From: JAANXG01 sp963731035 | GTDB lineage: Bacteria; Pseudomonadota; Gammaproteobacteria; Arenicellales; JAANXG01 | Length of the DNA: 64,000 nucleotides | Direction of reading: 5' to 3' | NCBI GenBank assembly: GCA_963731035.1 | Contig: CAVSUY010000016.1 | Coordinates: forward strand, 62,001-126,000 | Shown here: positions 16,963 to 28,885 of the stretch, piece by piece | Layout: every line of letters begins with the position of its first letter | Position numbering within the stretch: position 1 is the stretch's first letter | Position numbers and translations under genes: made by a program | Notes under the pieces: model-generated | The model's input: the letters and a program-made list of their open reading frames with translations, nothing else | The model's database searches: none | What the model was told of the DNA's origin: nothing

Positions 16963-16997
16963 AAGCGGGCGCCGCGAGGCGCCCGCTTATTTTTTTG
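16963..16997. terminator. Strong hairpin terminator between tetR and nfi
   Basis: Perfect 11-bp stem (AAGCGGGCGCC at 16963-16973, complement 16978-16988), GCGA loop, then ATTTTTTT on the plus strand. On the minus strand the hairpin is followed by CGTTTT, so it can also end transcription from endonuclease V, whose stop is at 17075. Probably bidirectional. Confidence 0.75.
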
Positions 16998-17074
16998 TTT
17001 GTTTGGCCAACCAATTGGCACATTCGGCGGCTTGGGTACCCTGGCCCCACCTGCCTGGCCCGGCCCGGCTGGAC

Positions 17075-17755
17075 TCAGTCCGGCGTGCCAATCCCGGACG
17101 CCAGTCGGTGGGCCGCGCGAGTGGTCTCCGGCAGCCGGTACCGGGTGCAGCACTGGAGCACGATGCGAACGGCGGTGGGCAGGTTGACGCGGTGACCGAT
17201 GGACACGAACAAGGGCCGCACGTCGCTTCGCGTCCTCAGGACCGTGCCGATGATCTCGTCCTTATCCTTCAGTTCGCACCATTGCCCCTTGTGGCGGCCG
17301 GGCTCTTCATGGGTCCCGATCAGGCGGCTCTTGGCGGCTCCTATTGTCGGAAGGTCGGCGAGCACGCCGAGATGGCAGGCCAGGCCGAAGCGCCGTGGAT
17401 GCGCGATGCCCTGGCCGTCGCAAATGATGAGGTCCGGCGATACGCTGAGCTTCTCCAGGGCGGCCATGATCGGCGGGACCTCACGGAACGAAAGGTAGCC
17501 CGGGACGTAGGGGAAGCGTATGCGCCGTTTCACGACGACATGATCGAGCAGCTCGCAGCCCGGAAAGCCGAGCACCACCGCGGCCGCCCGCGCCTGGTTC
17601 GTCTTCCGATCGATACCGATGTCGACCCCCGCGACGCGCGTGATCTTTGAGAACCTGTCCCATTTCACTACTCGATCGCGCAGTTCCTCCTGGATTTCTC
17701 TGGCGCGCTCTATGCGTGTGGTCCATTCGTGGCGCTGCGTGGAGTCGAATCGCAT
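17075..17755 (-). CDS. nfi: Endonuclease V (deoxyinosine-specific)
   Basis: 226-aa DNA repair nuclease that nicks one base 3' of deoxyinosine. The three acidic residues of the active site are visible: Asp45 in VAGVDIGI, Glu92 in PYVPGYLSFRE, and Asp113 in DLIICDGQGIAHPRRFGLA. The wedge motif PYxPG and the IGCAKS-type loop (as IGAAKSRLIG) are kept. Length matches E. coli Nfi (about 223 aa). The ATG at 17755 begins the homologous region; the open frame upstream overlaps dapB and is rejected. Divergent from dapB with 99 bp between starts. A second nucleic-acid repair-type gene close to the SPL-like gene. Confidence 0.95.
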   Translation of the reverse strand: MRFDSTQRHEWTTRIERAREIQEELRDRVVKWDRFSKITRVAGVDIGIDRKTNQARAAAVVLGFPGCELLDHVVVKRRIRFPYVPGYLSFREVPPIMAALEKLSVSPDLIICDGQGIAHPRRFGLACHLGVLADLPTIGAAKSRLIGTHEEPGRHKGQWCELKDKDEIIGTVLRTRSDVRPLFVSIGHRVNLPTAVRIVLQCCTRYRLPETTRAAHRLASGIGTPD

Positions 17756-17854
17756 GAGTGTTGCCGTGATAGACTGCCGGCATTGTAACCACCTGCGGAG
17801 CGAATCGCGGTTGAAACCGCCCTCACAATCCGGTGCCGCGCACCACGGCGGACG

Positions 17855-18646
17855 ATGATCAGAGTCGGCATTGCGGGCGTCAACGGGCGAATGGGTAAAG
17901 CCCTGGTGCAGGCCTGCCAGGCGCGCGACGACATGCGGCTGGTATCGGCCACCGTACGGCCGGGGAGCGATCTGGTCGGCACCGACGCCGGTCAGATTGC
18001 GGGTATCACGGCCCTGGGGGTGCTGGCACGGGAGGCCCTGGACGAGGACCTCGACGTGGTGGTCGATTTCACCTTGCCGGAGTCCACGCTGGCCAACGTG
18101 CAATGGTGTACGACATACGGCAAGGGCATCGTCATCGGCACCACGGGCTTCGAGCCGGAGCAGCGCTCGCGGATCGAGGTGGCGGCTGCGGAGATACCGA
18201 TCGTGCTGGCGCCGAACATGAGCGTGGGTGTCAACCTGTGCTTTCGGCTGTCGGAGGTGGCGGCGCGGGCGGTGGGATCATCCAGCGACATCGAGATCAT
18301 AGAGGCACACCACCGGGACAAGGCGGATGCGCCGTCCGGTACGGCGTTGAAGTTGGGTGAGAAGGTTGCCGGGGCGCTGGGTCGCCGGCTCGAGGACGTG
18401 GCCGTGTACGGGCGCCACGGGCATACCGGACCGCGGCCGCGTGACGCGATAGGGTTTGCCACGGTGCGGGGCGGCGATATCGTGGGGGAGCACACCGTGC
18501 TGTTTGCGTCCGAAGGAGAGCGCATCGAGATCACCCACAAAGCCACCAGCCGCCTGAACTTTGCCCACGGGGCACTGCGCGCCGCCGAGTGGCTGGCGGG
18601 ACGGGACGCAGGGCTGTACGACATGCAGGATGTTCTGGGTCTTTGA
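17855..18646 (+). CDS. dapB: 4-hydroxy-tetrahydrodipicolinate reductase
   Basis: 263-aa NAD(P)H enzyme of lysine and diaminopimelate synthesis. Shows the dinucleotide loop GIAGVNGRMGKAL, GTTGFEPEQ, APNMSVGVNL, the catalytic and substrate motif HHRDKADAPSGTA, and the C-terminal FAHGALRAAEWL. Length is that of bacterial DapB. It precedes carAB-greA, which is the common gammaproteobacterial order; dnaJ, normally upstream, is replaced here by the divergent endonuclease V gene. Confidence 0.96.
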   Translation: MIRVGIAGVNGRMGKALVQACQARDDMRLVSATVRPGSDLVGTDAGQIAGITALGVLAREALDEDLDVVVDFTLPESTLANVQWCTTYGKGIVIGTTGFEPEQRSRIEVAAAEIPIVLAPNMSVGVNLCFRLSEVAARAVGSSSDIEIIEAHHRDKADAPSGTALKLGEKVAGALGRRLEDVAVYGRHGHTGPRPRDAIGFATVRGGDIVGEHTVLFASEGERIEITHKATSRLNFAHGALRAAEWLAGRDAGLYDMQDVLGL

Positions 18647-18691
18647 CTGCCGTCGTTTCGACCCGGTCGCCTTTGCCGATTGACTTACGGA

Positions 18692-18720
18692 TTGATCGGG
18701 CACGCCGGATTAATTAGAAT
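18692..18720 (+). promoter_or_regulatory. carAB promoter
   Basis: TTGATC at 18692-18697 and TAGAAT at 18715-18720, exactly 17 bp apart, in the dapB-carA gap. Transcription would begin near 18727, upstream of the terminator hairpin, so every transcript from this promoter must pass it to reach carA. Confidence 0.65.
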
Positions 18721-18730
18721 CCCGTCTTCG

Positions 18731-18832
18731 ATGAGTTCAAGGCAAGCACGGTCAAAGCGGGGAGAAACCCATGGGTTTCTCCCTTTTTTTAGGTCCGCGC
18801 CACAACAACGGAAAAGACAGGGTCCTCGATGA
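18731..18832 (+). CDS. Candidate Arg-rich leader peptide of carAB (33 codons)
   Basis: Short frame ATG...TGA of 33 aa containing seven Arg; codons 4, 7 and 10 are Arg and precede or enter the terminator stem. The frame runs through the hairpin and its stop overlaps the carA ATG (ATGA). No ribosome-binding site precedes it and its ATG would be only a few bases from the predicted transcript start, so it would be leaderless. carAB products feed arginine and pyrimidine synthesis, which makes an Arg-sensing leader plausible, but the frame could be chance. Confidence 0.35.
   Translation: MSSRQARSKRGETHGFLPFFRSAPQQRKRQGPR
18760..18790 (+). terminator. Attenuator-like intrinsic terminator in the carA leader
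   Basis: 11-bp stem GGGAGAAACCC (18760-18770) with its complement at 18773-18783, followed by seven T (18784-18790). It sits between the promoter at 18692-18720 and the carA start at 18829. It could end dapB readthrough, but its position in the 5' leader fits transcription attenuation of carAB. Confidence 0.8.
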
Positions 18833-19984
18833 GCAACACTGCGGTTTTGGCGCTGGAAAACGGGGCCGTCTTCAAAGGTCGTTCCATCGGCGCCGAAGGC
18901 CGGTCTGTCGGGGAGGTGGTATTCAACACCGCGATGACCGGCTACCAGGAAATCCTTACCGATCCCTCCTACGCCAGGCAGATCGTCACCCTGACCTACC
19001 CCCATATCGGCAACACCGGCGTCAACGATGAGGACGTCGAGTCAGGGCAACTGTACGCCGCCGGTCTCGTGATCCGGGACCTGCCCCCGCTGATGAGCAG
19101 CTGGCGGGCCGGCCAGACCCTGGGAGACTACCTGAAGGAGCGCAGTTTGGTCGCCATCAGCGACATCGATACCCGCAGACTGACCCGCATCCTGAGGGAG
19201 CAAGGCGCCCAGAACGGCTGCCTCCAGGCGGGTGAGGGCGATGTAGACGGGGCACTGGAAGCCGCCCGCGCTTTCCCCGGCATAAAGGGCATGGACGTGG
19301 CCCGGGAAGTGACTGCGGCGGAGCCCTACACCTGGCGCGGTGGGGGTTGGTCGCTGCAGGAGGGATATCGGGGCGATCCCCGGGCCCAGTTCCGGGTCAC
19401 CGCCTACGACTTTGGTATCAAGCGCAACATCCTGCGCATGCTGACGGACCGAGGCTGCGAGGTGACGGTGGTGCCGGCGACGACGGCTGCCGACACGGTT
19501 CTGGATGACGCGCCGGACGGCGTCTTTCTGTCCAACGGCCCCGGCGATCCCGAGCCGTGCGACTACGCCATCCGCGCGATCCGCCAGTTCATGGGCGCCC
19601 GGCTCCCGCTATTCGGGATTTGCCTCGGCCACCAGCTGCTGGCGCTGGCTGCCGGCGGCTCCACCACAAAAATGAAATTCGGTCACCATGGGGCCAATCA
19701 CCCGGTCAAGGACCTGGACACCGGCCAGGTCCTGATCACCAGTCAGAACCACGGGTTCGCGGTGCGGGAGCACGATCTACCCGACAACGTGCGAGTGACG
19801 CACCGTTCGCTGTTCGATGCCACCGTTCAGGGCATCGAATGCACGGGTGTCCCGGCCTTCTCATTCCAGGGGCATCCAGAAGCGAGTCCCGGACCCCATG
19901 ACCTGGTACCCCTGTTCGACCGCTTCGTGGCGATGATGCGCGATCACAAGAAAGCGCGCGACAGCTCCACCGCGCCTATCGTGC

Positions 19985-19992
<8 letters not shown>
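18829..19992 (+). CDS. carA: Carbamoyl-phosphate synthase small subunit
   Basis: 387-aa glutamine amidotransferase subunit that delivers ammonia to CarB. The N-terminal domain starts ALENGAVFKGRSIGAEG and includes FNTAMTGYQEILTDPSY. The class I amidotransferase domain has the nucleophile Cys265 in FGICLGHQLLALA, NGPGDPEPC, SQNHGFAV and the catalytic His-Glu in FQGHPEASPGPHD. Length matches the family. It overlaps carB by 8 nt. Confidence 0.97.
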
Positions 19993-23208
<3,216 letters not shown>

Positions 23209-23212
<4 letters not shown>

Positions 23213-23682
23213 CACGAGTACTTCTGACCGCCAGCGGCGCCGCGAAGCTGCGCGAGGAACTGAAGCGGCTCAAGTCGGTGGAGCGGCCGCGCGTGATTGC
23301 CGCGATCGCGGAGGCGCGTGCCCACGGCGACTTGTCCGAGAACGCGGAGTTCGACGCCGCCAAGGATCAACAGGGATTCATCGAAGGCAGGATTTCCGAC
23401 CTGGAGAGCCAGCTCGCGCGCGCGGAAGTGATCGATCCCGCCACATTGAACTCCGGGGATCGGGTCGTGTTCGGCGTCCGGGTGGACCTGTACGACCTGG
23501 ACGACGACGTGGAGGTTTCCTACCAGATCGTCGGCGAGCTCGAGGCCAACCTGAACCAGGGCCAGATTTCCGTCACCTCTCCCATCGGCCGCACCTTGAT
23601 CGGTAAGCAGGAGGGCGACGAAGTGGAGGTGCAGACGCCCGGCGGCCTCAAAATGTACGAGATCGTCAAAGTCCGGATCTGA
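23209..23682 (+). CDS. greA: Transcription elongation factor GreA
   Basis: 157-aa secondary-channel factor that rescues backtracked RNA polymerase by stimulating transcript cleavage. The N-terminal coiled coil ends in the catalytic acidic tip AHGDLSENAEFDAAK (the Asp and Glu that hold Mg2+). The C-terminal FKBP-like domain contains ISVTSPIGRTLIGKQEGDEV. Length is typical (158 aa in E. coli). The start overlaps the carB stop, matching the carA-carB-greA operon order seen in pseudomonads and relatives. Confidence 0.97.
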
Positions 23683-23731
23683 TCCGCCCGCCCTGGTCGG
23701 CGGTTGCCGGCAATGGAGCGGGAGATGGCCG

Positions 23732-24994
23732 TCAAGGGCGCATGACCAGCACCTTGGCAACGTCTTTGCGGCTGACGTTGAAGGTTGCCGAACCCCCCAC
23801 AAGGTGCCGTGTGATCACAAGCTTGTCAGCGTCGATGCTGTCGAGATAGCCCCGGTGCACGTTGCCGTCGGTGACAAATACCTGCACGCGGCTCTTGAGA
23901 TACTGTGGAAGTTCCTGAATCGGGGTCAGCTTGAAGGTCTCTTCCCGTGCCTCGCTCTTCTTCTCTGCGGCCTTCGCGACCTCCGTCTTCTTCGCCTGGC
24001 CCAGATTCTTTACCGGCTCTCCGTCCACCATGACGTCGATGCCGAGACTGTCGATCAGATAGGCAGGGTCATTCCCGGCGGGCAGTTGAGTCAAACTGAT
24101 CGGGTCCCTGGGATTCAGGCTTATCGTCAAAGTCGCCTTGCCGGTGGTGAATTTCTCGAGGCCCGCCAGCAGCTCCGGGCTGGGATCGAAGTCGGCCGCC
24201 TCAAAGGCCTTGCGGGTATCCATCATCCTCTTCTGGATGTACTGCGCCTCCGTGATTCCCATGGCCTGGGCGCAATACTTATCGAATCGTGATGCCCAGG
24301 ACAAATCCTGCAGCGAAAGGGACAGATCCGAGAACTTCGGAACCCCCTTCACTCGCTCCGCGTTGAACACCACCTCTGAAGCCGGAATCGTGCCTTCCAG
24401 GGTCAACTCGGCCATGTCCTGGAGGGTCAGCTTGAGGTACGTGTTCAAGCCCCCGCTGCGGCGGTCGTAGCTGTAGTCGAGGACCACGTTTCCCACCAGT
24501 TCGTCGTAGCCCATCCGCTTCATGTCCGCCACGGTCACGGCCGCGCCGGTGTCACAGGCCGGGGGCGACGCCCCGGAGGTGTTTCCCGACGCCGCGTTGT
24601 TCCCAAACCAGGCCGCAATATCCCCGGTCAGGGGGACACGCACGTCGTGAAGGGAAAAGTGGAGGCTGGTGGGAAGCCGTTCGTCCATGGAACTGCGCAG
24701 GAATTTGAATTTCTCGATCGGGTCGTCGATATGGACCAGCGCGGAGCCGATTGAGATTTCGTCTTCGAATACACGCGGTTTGATGCGGATGCCTGTGACG
24801 CCGAACGAGCCGAACACCGGTGATGCGATCTTCGCGTAGTCCAGGGATGCGAACGGAGACAGGGATTCACGGACATTCTGTACGGAGTTCCGCACGCTGT
24901 ACCACACCATTGCCTTGGCCGCTCCGTATGCAAGAGCGGGGATCAGGATCAGCAGGATCGTCCAATTGCGTGTTCTGCGGGATATTGGCAGCAT
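23732..24994 (-). CDS. Membrane-anchored protein of unknown function with LSm-like C-terminus
   Basis: 420-aa protein I do not recognise. An N-terminal basic stretch and one hydrophobic helix (NWTILLILIPALAYGAAKAM) anchor it, with the bulk probably periplasmic. The middle (about 60-330) is beta-rich and contains a Gly/Ser-rich loop with a lone Cys pair position around GNTSGASPPACDTG. A Lys/Glu/Ala-rich linker (KKTEVAKAAEKKSEAREE) precedes the last about 60 residues, whose pattern (VQVFVTDGNVHRGYLDSIDA then VGGSATFNVSRKDVAKVLV) resembles a small SH3/LSm-like barrel. Convergent with greA; monocistronic. Confidence 0.6.
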   Translation of the reverse strand: MLPISRRTRNWTILLILIPALAYGAAKAMVWYSVRNSVQNVRESLSPFASLDYAKIASPVFGSFGVTGIRIKPRVFEDEISIGSALVHIDDPIEKFKFLRSSMDERLPTSLHFSLHDVRVPLTGDIAAWFGNNAASGNTSGASPPACDTGAAVTVADMKRMGYDELVGNVVLDYSYDRRSGGLNTYLKLTLQDMAELTLEGTIPASEVVFNAERVKGVPKFSDLSLSLQDLSWASRFDKYCAQAMGITEAQYIQKRMMDTRKAFEAADFDPSPELLAGLEKFTTGKATLTISLNPRDPISLTQLPAGNDPAYLIDSLGIDVMVDGEPVKNLGQAKKTEVAKAAEKKSEAREETFKLTPIQELPQYLKSRVQVFVTDGNVHRGYLDSIDADKLVITRHLVGGSATFNVSRKDVAKVLVMRP

Positions 24995-25055
24995 CAGTGA
25001 GTCGATCCAGTTGCAGTGATGGTCACGGTTCCAGGCATTTGAAGTCTGTACAAGA

Positions 25056-25832
25056 CTAACAATTTAGCCGAAATCGAAAGATTTTCGAACAATATTCATC
25101 CGGCTCTTTCAAGCCGCTGGTCCGATTGTCATAGCTTCTTTCCTCAAAATACACCCGTCCGTCCCGGTCGACCGTGATCAAGGTGGAGGAGCGGGTGCCG
25201 TAGCGTGGACTGGCTATGAACGCGCTGGACAGCATTCGCTCGACCTCGTGATCGACGCCGGTGTCCGGTAGATCGCTATCGTAGACCGTCCGGTTCGTGA
25301 GCGGTTCGAACAAGCGGTCGGTCACCGGGACTTGCTTCAACTGCGCGGCCAAGGTTCGTTTGCCGTGGGTGACTTTGGGCCAAGGCGTTTCCAGGAGGTG
25401 GTTGCTCAGGCCATATATGCCGGTCTCCAGGGTTCGTATACCATCACCGCGGTTGGACAGCCATAGGGACTGCCGCCGGTCTCCGAACAGCAGGTTGAAG
25501 CCGTCGAACTCGCCGGCGACCCGGGTCAGGTGTTCGGCGAACGCCCCGGCGCTTTCGCCGCCAGCCAGGTAGTCGCGCACGATATCGCCGCGGGAACGAT
25601 CGAAGACCGCATCGGACGGCTCGCGGTAGTTGGTCAGGGCCGCCCAGCGGCCGGTGCGGGTGATCCCCAGCCATGTGCCGCCGCGACGAAGGTCGCGCCC
25701 CCCGAGGACATCCGGAGTGTCGGCCCAGAAGTCCGCGGCGCGGGTCGGTCGCTCGTAGAATTCATCCCGGTTTGCAAGCAGAATGAACGGATAGTCCTCA
25801 TGTGCATCGCGGCAATGGAACAAGAGACACAC
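25056..25832 (-). CDS. NRDE family (TANGO2-like) protein
   Basis: 258-aa protein of the NRDE/TANGO2 family. The name motif is present as LLANRDEFYERPT, followed by VLGGRDLRRGGTWLGITRTG and ALTNYREP. It starts Met-Cys (MCLLFHC), as members do, consistent with an N-terminal nucleophile-type Cys after Met removal. Family function is not established; the human member affects ER/Golgi organisation and lipid or haem handling. A short gap separates it from the upstream minus-strand gene yhbY, suggesting one transcript. Confidence 0.85.
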   Translation of the reverse strand: MCLLFHCRDAHEDYPFILLANRDEFYERPTRAADFWADTPDVLGGRDLRRGGTWLGITRTGRWAALTNYREPSDAVFDRSRGDIVRDYLAGGESAGAFAEHLTRVAGEFDGFNLLFGDRRQSLWLSNRGDGIRTLETGIYGLSNHLLETPWPKVTHGKRTLAAQLKQVPVTDRLFEPLTNRTVYDSDLPDTGVDHEVERMLSSAFIASPRYGTRSSTLITVDRDGRVYFEERSYDNRTSGLKEPDEYCSKIFRFRLNC

Positions 25833-25844
25833 GACATTGAACCG

Positions 25845-26138
25845 TCAGGATTCTGGAATGGTGATTCGCGGCTCGGCGGCCGGGCGGTATATGACGCCGA
25901 TCCGCCCTATGGTCTGCACCCAATGCGCGCCGGTGGCGGCGCACACTTCCTCCACCATTGCTTTCCTGCTGGAAGGATCAGCGGTCGGCAGCTTTACTTT
26001 GACCAGTTCGTGATCGCCGAGGGCGCGCTCGACCTCGGCGATCACCTCAGCGCTGATGCCGTTGGCGCCGATCGTCACCGCGGGCTTGCGGTGGTGCGCC
26101 AGGCCGCGCAGATAATGTTTCTGGTTGCCGGTAAGCAT
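25845..26138 (-). CDS. yhbY: Ribosome assembly RNA-binding protein YhbY (CRM domain)
   Basis: 97-aa single CRM-domain protein. Conserved start LTGNQKHYLRGLAHHRKPAV, then TIGANGISAEVIAEVERAL and the GxxG-containing IGRIGVIYR near the end. By family knowledge YhbY associates with pre-50S particles. ATG at 26138; the longer open frame overlaps rlmE on the other strand and is rejected. Divergent from rlmE with 21 bp between starts, the same arrangement as yhbY/rlmE in E. coli. Confidence 0.95.
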   Translation of the reverse strand: MLTGNQKHYLRGLAHHRKPAVTIGANGISAEVIAEVERALGDHELVKVKLPTADPSSRKAMVEEVCAATGAHWVQTIGRIGVIYRPAAEPRITIPES

Positions 26139-26159
26139 TGAATTCAGTTTGTCATAAAC

Positions 26160-26780
26160 GTGGGTAGAAGAAAACGCAAAACTCGACACTGGATCGCGGA
26201 TAAGGAGCGTGACCCGTACACGCGCCAGGCCCGCGCCGCCGGATACCGTTCCCGGGCCGCCTTCAAGCTCCAGCAGATCGACGAGAAGGACCACCTGTTC
26301 AAAGGCACGAGCCGGGTGCTCGATCTCGGCTCGGCGCCCGGTGGCTGGTCGCAGTACGCCCGGGACAAAGTCTCGCGCGGTTCGGTGGTGGCGGTGGATA
26401 TCCTGCCCATGGAGCCGGTCGAAGGCGTCACCTTCCTGCAGGAGGATTTCACCGACGAAGCGGTCCAGGCCAGGCTCCTGGAGCTGGTTTCACCAAATTC
26501 CTACGACCTTGTAATTTCTGACATGGCCCCCAATATCACAGGGATTGTCGACGCTGACCAGGCCAACGCCGCCGCGCTTGCGGAACGGGCTATCGGCTTT
26601 TCGGCCCGGGTCCTGGGAAAGGGGGGTATCGCCCTGGTAAAATTATTCGAGGGCGGGGAAGCGCTTCGGATCAGGCGCCTGGGAGAAACGCTCTTTTGCC
26701 GCTCGGTGGTCCGGAAACCGCAAGCGTCGCGGGACAAAAGCCGGGAAATTTACCTGCTTTTACGCCAGCCGAGGGCTTGA
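26160..26780 (+). CDS. rlmE: 23S rRNA 2'-O-ribose U2552 methyltransferase RlmE
   Basis: 206-aa SAM-dependent methyltransferase (formerly RrmJ/FtsJ) acting on U2552 of 23S rRNA in the 50S subunit. Shows the basic N-terminus, RAAFKLQQIDEKDHLF with the catalytic Lys, the SAM motif VLDLGSAPGGWSQYA, the catalytic Asp in DLVISDMAPNITG, and the Lys in GGIALVKLFEG. GTG start. The following ftsH completes the usual rlmE-ftsH order. Confidence 0.96.
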   Translation: MGRRKRKTRHWIADKERDPYTRQARAAGYRSRAAFKLQQIDEKDHLFKGTSRVLDLGSAPGGWSQYARDKVSRGSVVAVDILPMEPVEGVTFLQEDFTDEAVQARLLELVSPNSYDLVISDMAPNITGIVDADQANAAALAERAIGFSARVLGKGGIALVKLFEGGEALRIRRLGETLFCRSVVRKPQASRDKSREIYLLLRQPRA

Positions 26781-26866
26781 CGGCGTGGGTTGTTCCAGAC
26801 ACAAAACCCCTGCAAAATCGGGGAAGCTCTTGAATCGAACGGGGAATCCTGTGAACCGGACGGCCG

Positions 26867-26895
26867 TTGAGGCGTTGTGTATGATGGTCTATAAG
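26867..26895 (+). promoter_or_regulatory. ftsH promoter candidate
   Basis: TTGAGG at 26867-26872 and TATAAG at 26890-26895 with a 17-bp spacer, 20 bp before the TTG start. It looks sigma70-like; I did not find the CCCCAT element of a heat-shock promoter. Confidence 0.5.
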
Positions 26896-26915
26896 ATGAC
26901 TGAGAAGATCGGAAA

Positions 26916-28844
26916 TTGAACAACCTCACGAAGAATTTGATTTTGTGGCTGGTGATCGCCATGGTCCTGATGGCGTTCTTCAACGGCAGCCTGACTTCGC
27001 GTGACAACTCCCAGAAGCATCCGGTGGAGTATTCGACCTTCCTGAATCAAGTCAGGCAGGGTGACATACGACACGTCACTATCGACGGTGACGGCAAAAC
27101 CATCACCGCTACCACGACCTCCGGCGAGACTTACCGGACCCACAGCCCGACGGACCCCGGCCTGGTAGGTGACCTGATCAAGAACAACGTGGAGATCGAG
27201 GCCAAGCCCAAGCAGGAGCCCTCGTTCCTGGCGCAGTTGTTGATCAACTGGTTTCCGCTGATACTGATTATCGGCGTGTGGATCTACCTCATGCGCCAAA
27301 TGCAGGGTGGCGGCGGCCGCGGCGCCTTGAGCTTCGGCAAGAGCAAAGCGCGGATGCTGACCGAGGAGAACAACAAAGTCACCTTCGAGGACGTGGCCGG
27401 AGTCGAGGAAGCAAAGGAAGAAGTCCAGGAGCTCGTCGAGTTCCTGAAGGATCCTTCCCGCTTTCAGAAACTCGGCGGTCGCATACCGCGGGGCGTGCTG
27501 ATGACGGGCAGCCCCGGTACAGGCAAGACCCTGTTGGCCAAGGCCATTGCCGGCGAGGCGAAAGCACCTTTCTTCTCGATATCCGGATCCGACTTCGTGG
27601 AGATGTTCGTCGGCGTGGGTGCATCCCGGGTGCGAGACATGTTCGAACAGGCCAAGAAACACGCTCCCTGCATCATATTCATAGACGAGATCGACGCGGT
27701 TGGGCGCCAGCGCGGTGCCGGGCTCGGCGGCGGCCATGACGAACGCGAGCAGACCCTCAACCAGCTGCTGGTGGAGATGGACGGCTTCGAGGGCTCCGAA
27801 GGCGTGATCGTCATCGCCGCCACCAACCGACCCGACGTGCTCGATCCGGCTCTGTTGCGCCCCGGTCGCTTCGATCGCCAGGTGCACGTGCCGCTGCCGG
27901 ATATCCGCGGCCGCGAGCAGATTCTGAAAGTGCACATGCGCAAGGTGCCCTTGGCCGAGGACGTCAATCCCAGCGTGCTGGCACGGGGAACACCGGGTTT
28001 CTCCGGCGCCGATCTCGCCAACCTGATCAACGAGGCCGCGTTGTTCGCTGCACGCGCCGGCAAGAAGCTGGTGGACATGGAAGACTTCGAGAACGCCAAG
28101 GACAAAGTGGTCATGGGCGTGGAACGGCGCTCGATCGTGATGCCCAAGGAAGAGCGCATGAACACCGCCTACCACGAGTCCGGCCACACGGTGGTGGCCA
28201 AGGTTCTCGACGCCTACACCGATCCGGTGCACAAAGTCACCATCATTCCTCGAGGACGCGCCTTGGGCGTGACCATGCAGCTTCCGGAGCAGGACCGCTA
28301 CAGCCACAACCGCGATTATCTGCTGGCCAGAATCGCGGTGTTGATGGGTGGGCGAATCGCCGAGGAGCTGTTCATGAACCAGATGACGACCGGCGCCTCG
28401 AACGATTTCCAGCATGCCACCGAGCTGGCCCACAAGATGGTGAGCAGCTGGGGCATGAGCGACGAGCTGGGCCCCCGCACCTACGGCGACTCCAATTCCG
28501 AGGTGTTCCTGGGGCGCGACATGTCCACGCGACGCGACCTCAGCGATTCCACCGCGTTGAAGGTGGATATCGAGATCAGCCGCATCATCCACGAGCAGTA
28601 TGACCGTGCCCGCAATATCCTGGAGAAAAACCGGGAGAAGGTCGAGGTCATGGCGAAGGCACTGATGGATTGGGAAACACTGGATGCCCAGCAGATCAAC
28701 GACATCATGTCGGGCCATGATCCAAGGCCGCCGGAAGATGCGCCCGACGACGGTCCTTCGGGCAGCTCCAGCGTTGGCAGCGGCAAGAAGCGCCGTCCCA
28801 AGGTCAAGCCGAGGCTCGACAAACCGGCCGGCAACCAAATCTGA
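26916..28844 (+). CDS. ftsH: ATP-dependent zinc metalloprotease FtsH
   Basis: 642-aa inner-membrane AAA+ protease that degrades membrane and regulatory proteins. Two membrane helices (LILWLVIAMVLMAFF near the start; LLINWFPLILIIGVWIYLM at about 107-125) flank a short periplasmic domain. The AAA module has Walker A GSPGTGKT, Walker B CIIFIDEIDAVG, the pore motif around FFSISGSDFVEMFVGVGAS and SRH ATNRPDVLDPALLRPGRFDR. The zinc site is HESGH (His near residue 420). TTG start chosen because NLTKNLILWLVIA aligns with the family N-terminus. Confidence 0.97.
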   Translation: MNNLTKNLILWLVIAMVLMAFFNGSLTSRDNSQKHPVEYSTFLNQVRQGDIRHVTIDGDGKTITATTTSGETYRTHSPTDPGLVGDLIKNNVEIEAKPKQEPSFLAQLLINWFPLILIIGVWIYLMRQMQGGGGRGALSFGKSKARMLTEENNKVTFEDVAGVEEAKEEVQELVEFLKDPSRFQKLGGRIPRGVLMTGSPGTGKTLLAKAIAGEAKAPFFSISGSDFVEMFVGVGASRVRDMFEQAKKHAPCIIFIDEIDAVGRQRGAGLGGGHDEREQTLNQLLVEMDGFEGSEGVIVIAATNRPDVLDPALLRPGRFDRQVHVPLPDIRGREQILKVHMRKVPLAEDVNPSVLARGTPGFSGADLANLINEAALFAARAGKKLVDMEDFENAKDKVVMGVERRSIVMPKEERMNTAYHESGHTVVAKVLDAYTDPVHKVTIIPRGRALGVTMQLPEQDRYSHNRDYLLARIAVLMGGRIAEELFMNQMTTGASNDFQHATELAHKMVSSWGMSDELGPRTYGDSNSEVFLGRDMSTRRDLSDSTALKVDIEISRIIHEQYDRARNILEKNREKVEVMAKALMDWETLDAQQINDIMSGHDPRPPEDAPDDGPSGSSSVGSGKKRRPKVKPRLDKPAGNQI

Positions 28845-28885
28845 CGCCGGCCGTCCAGGGCATCCCAACGGCCGGATCGAACGCC

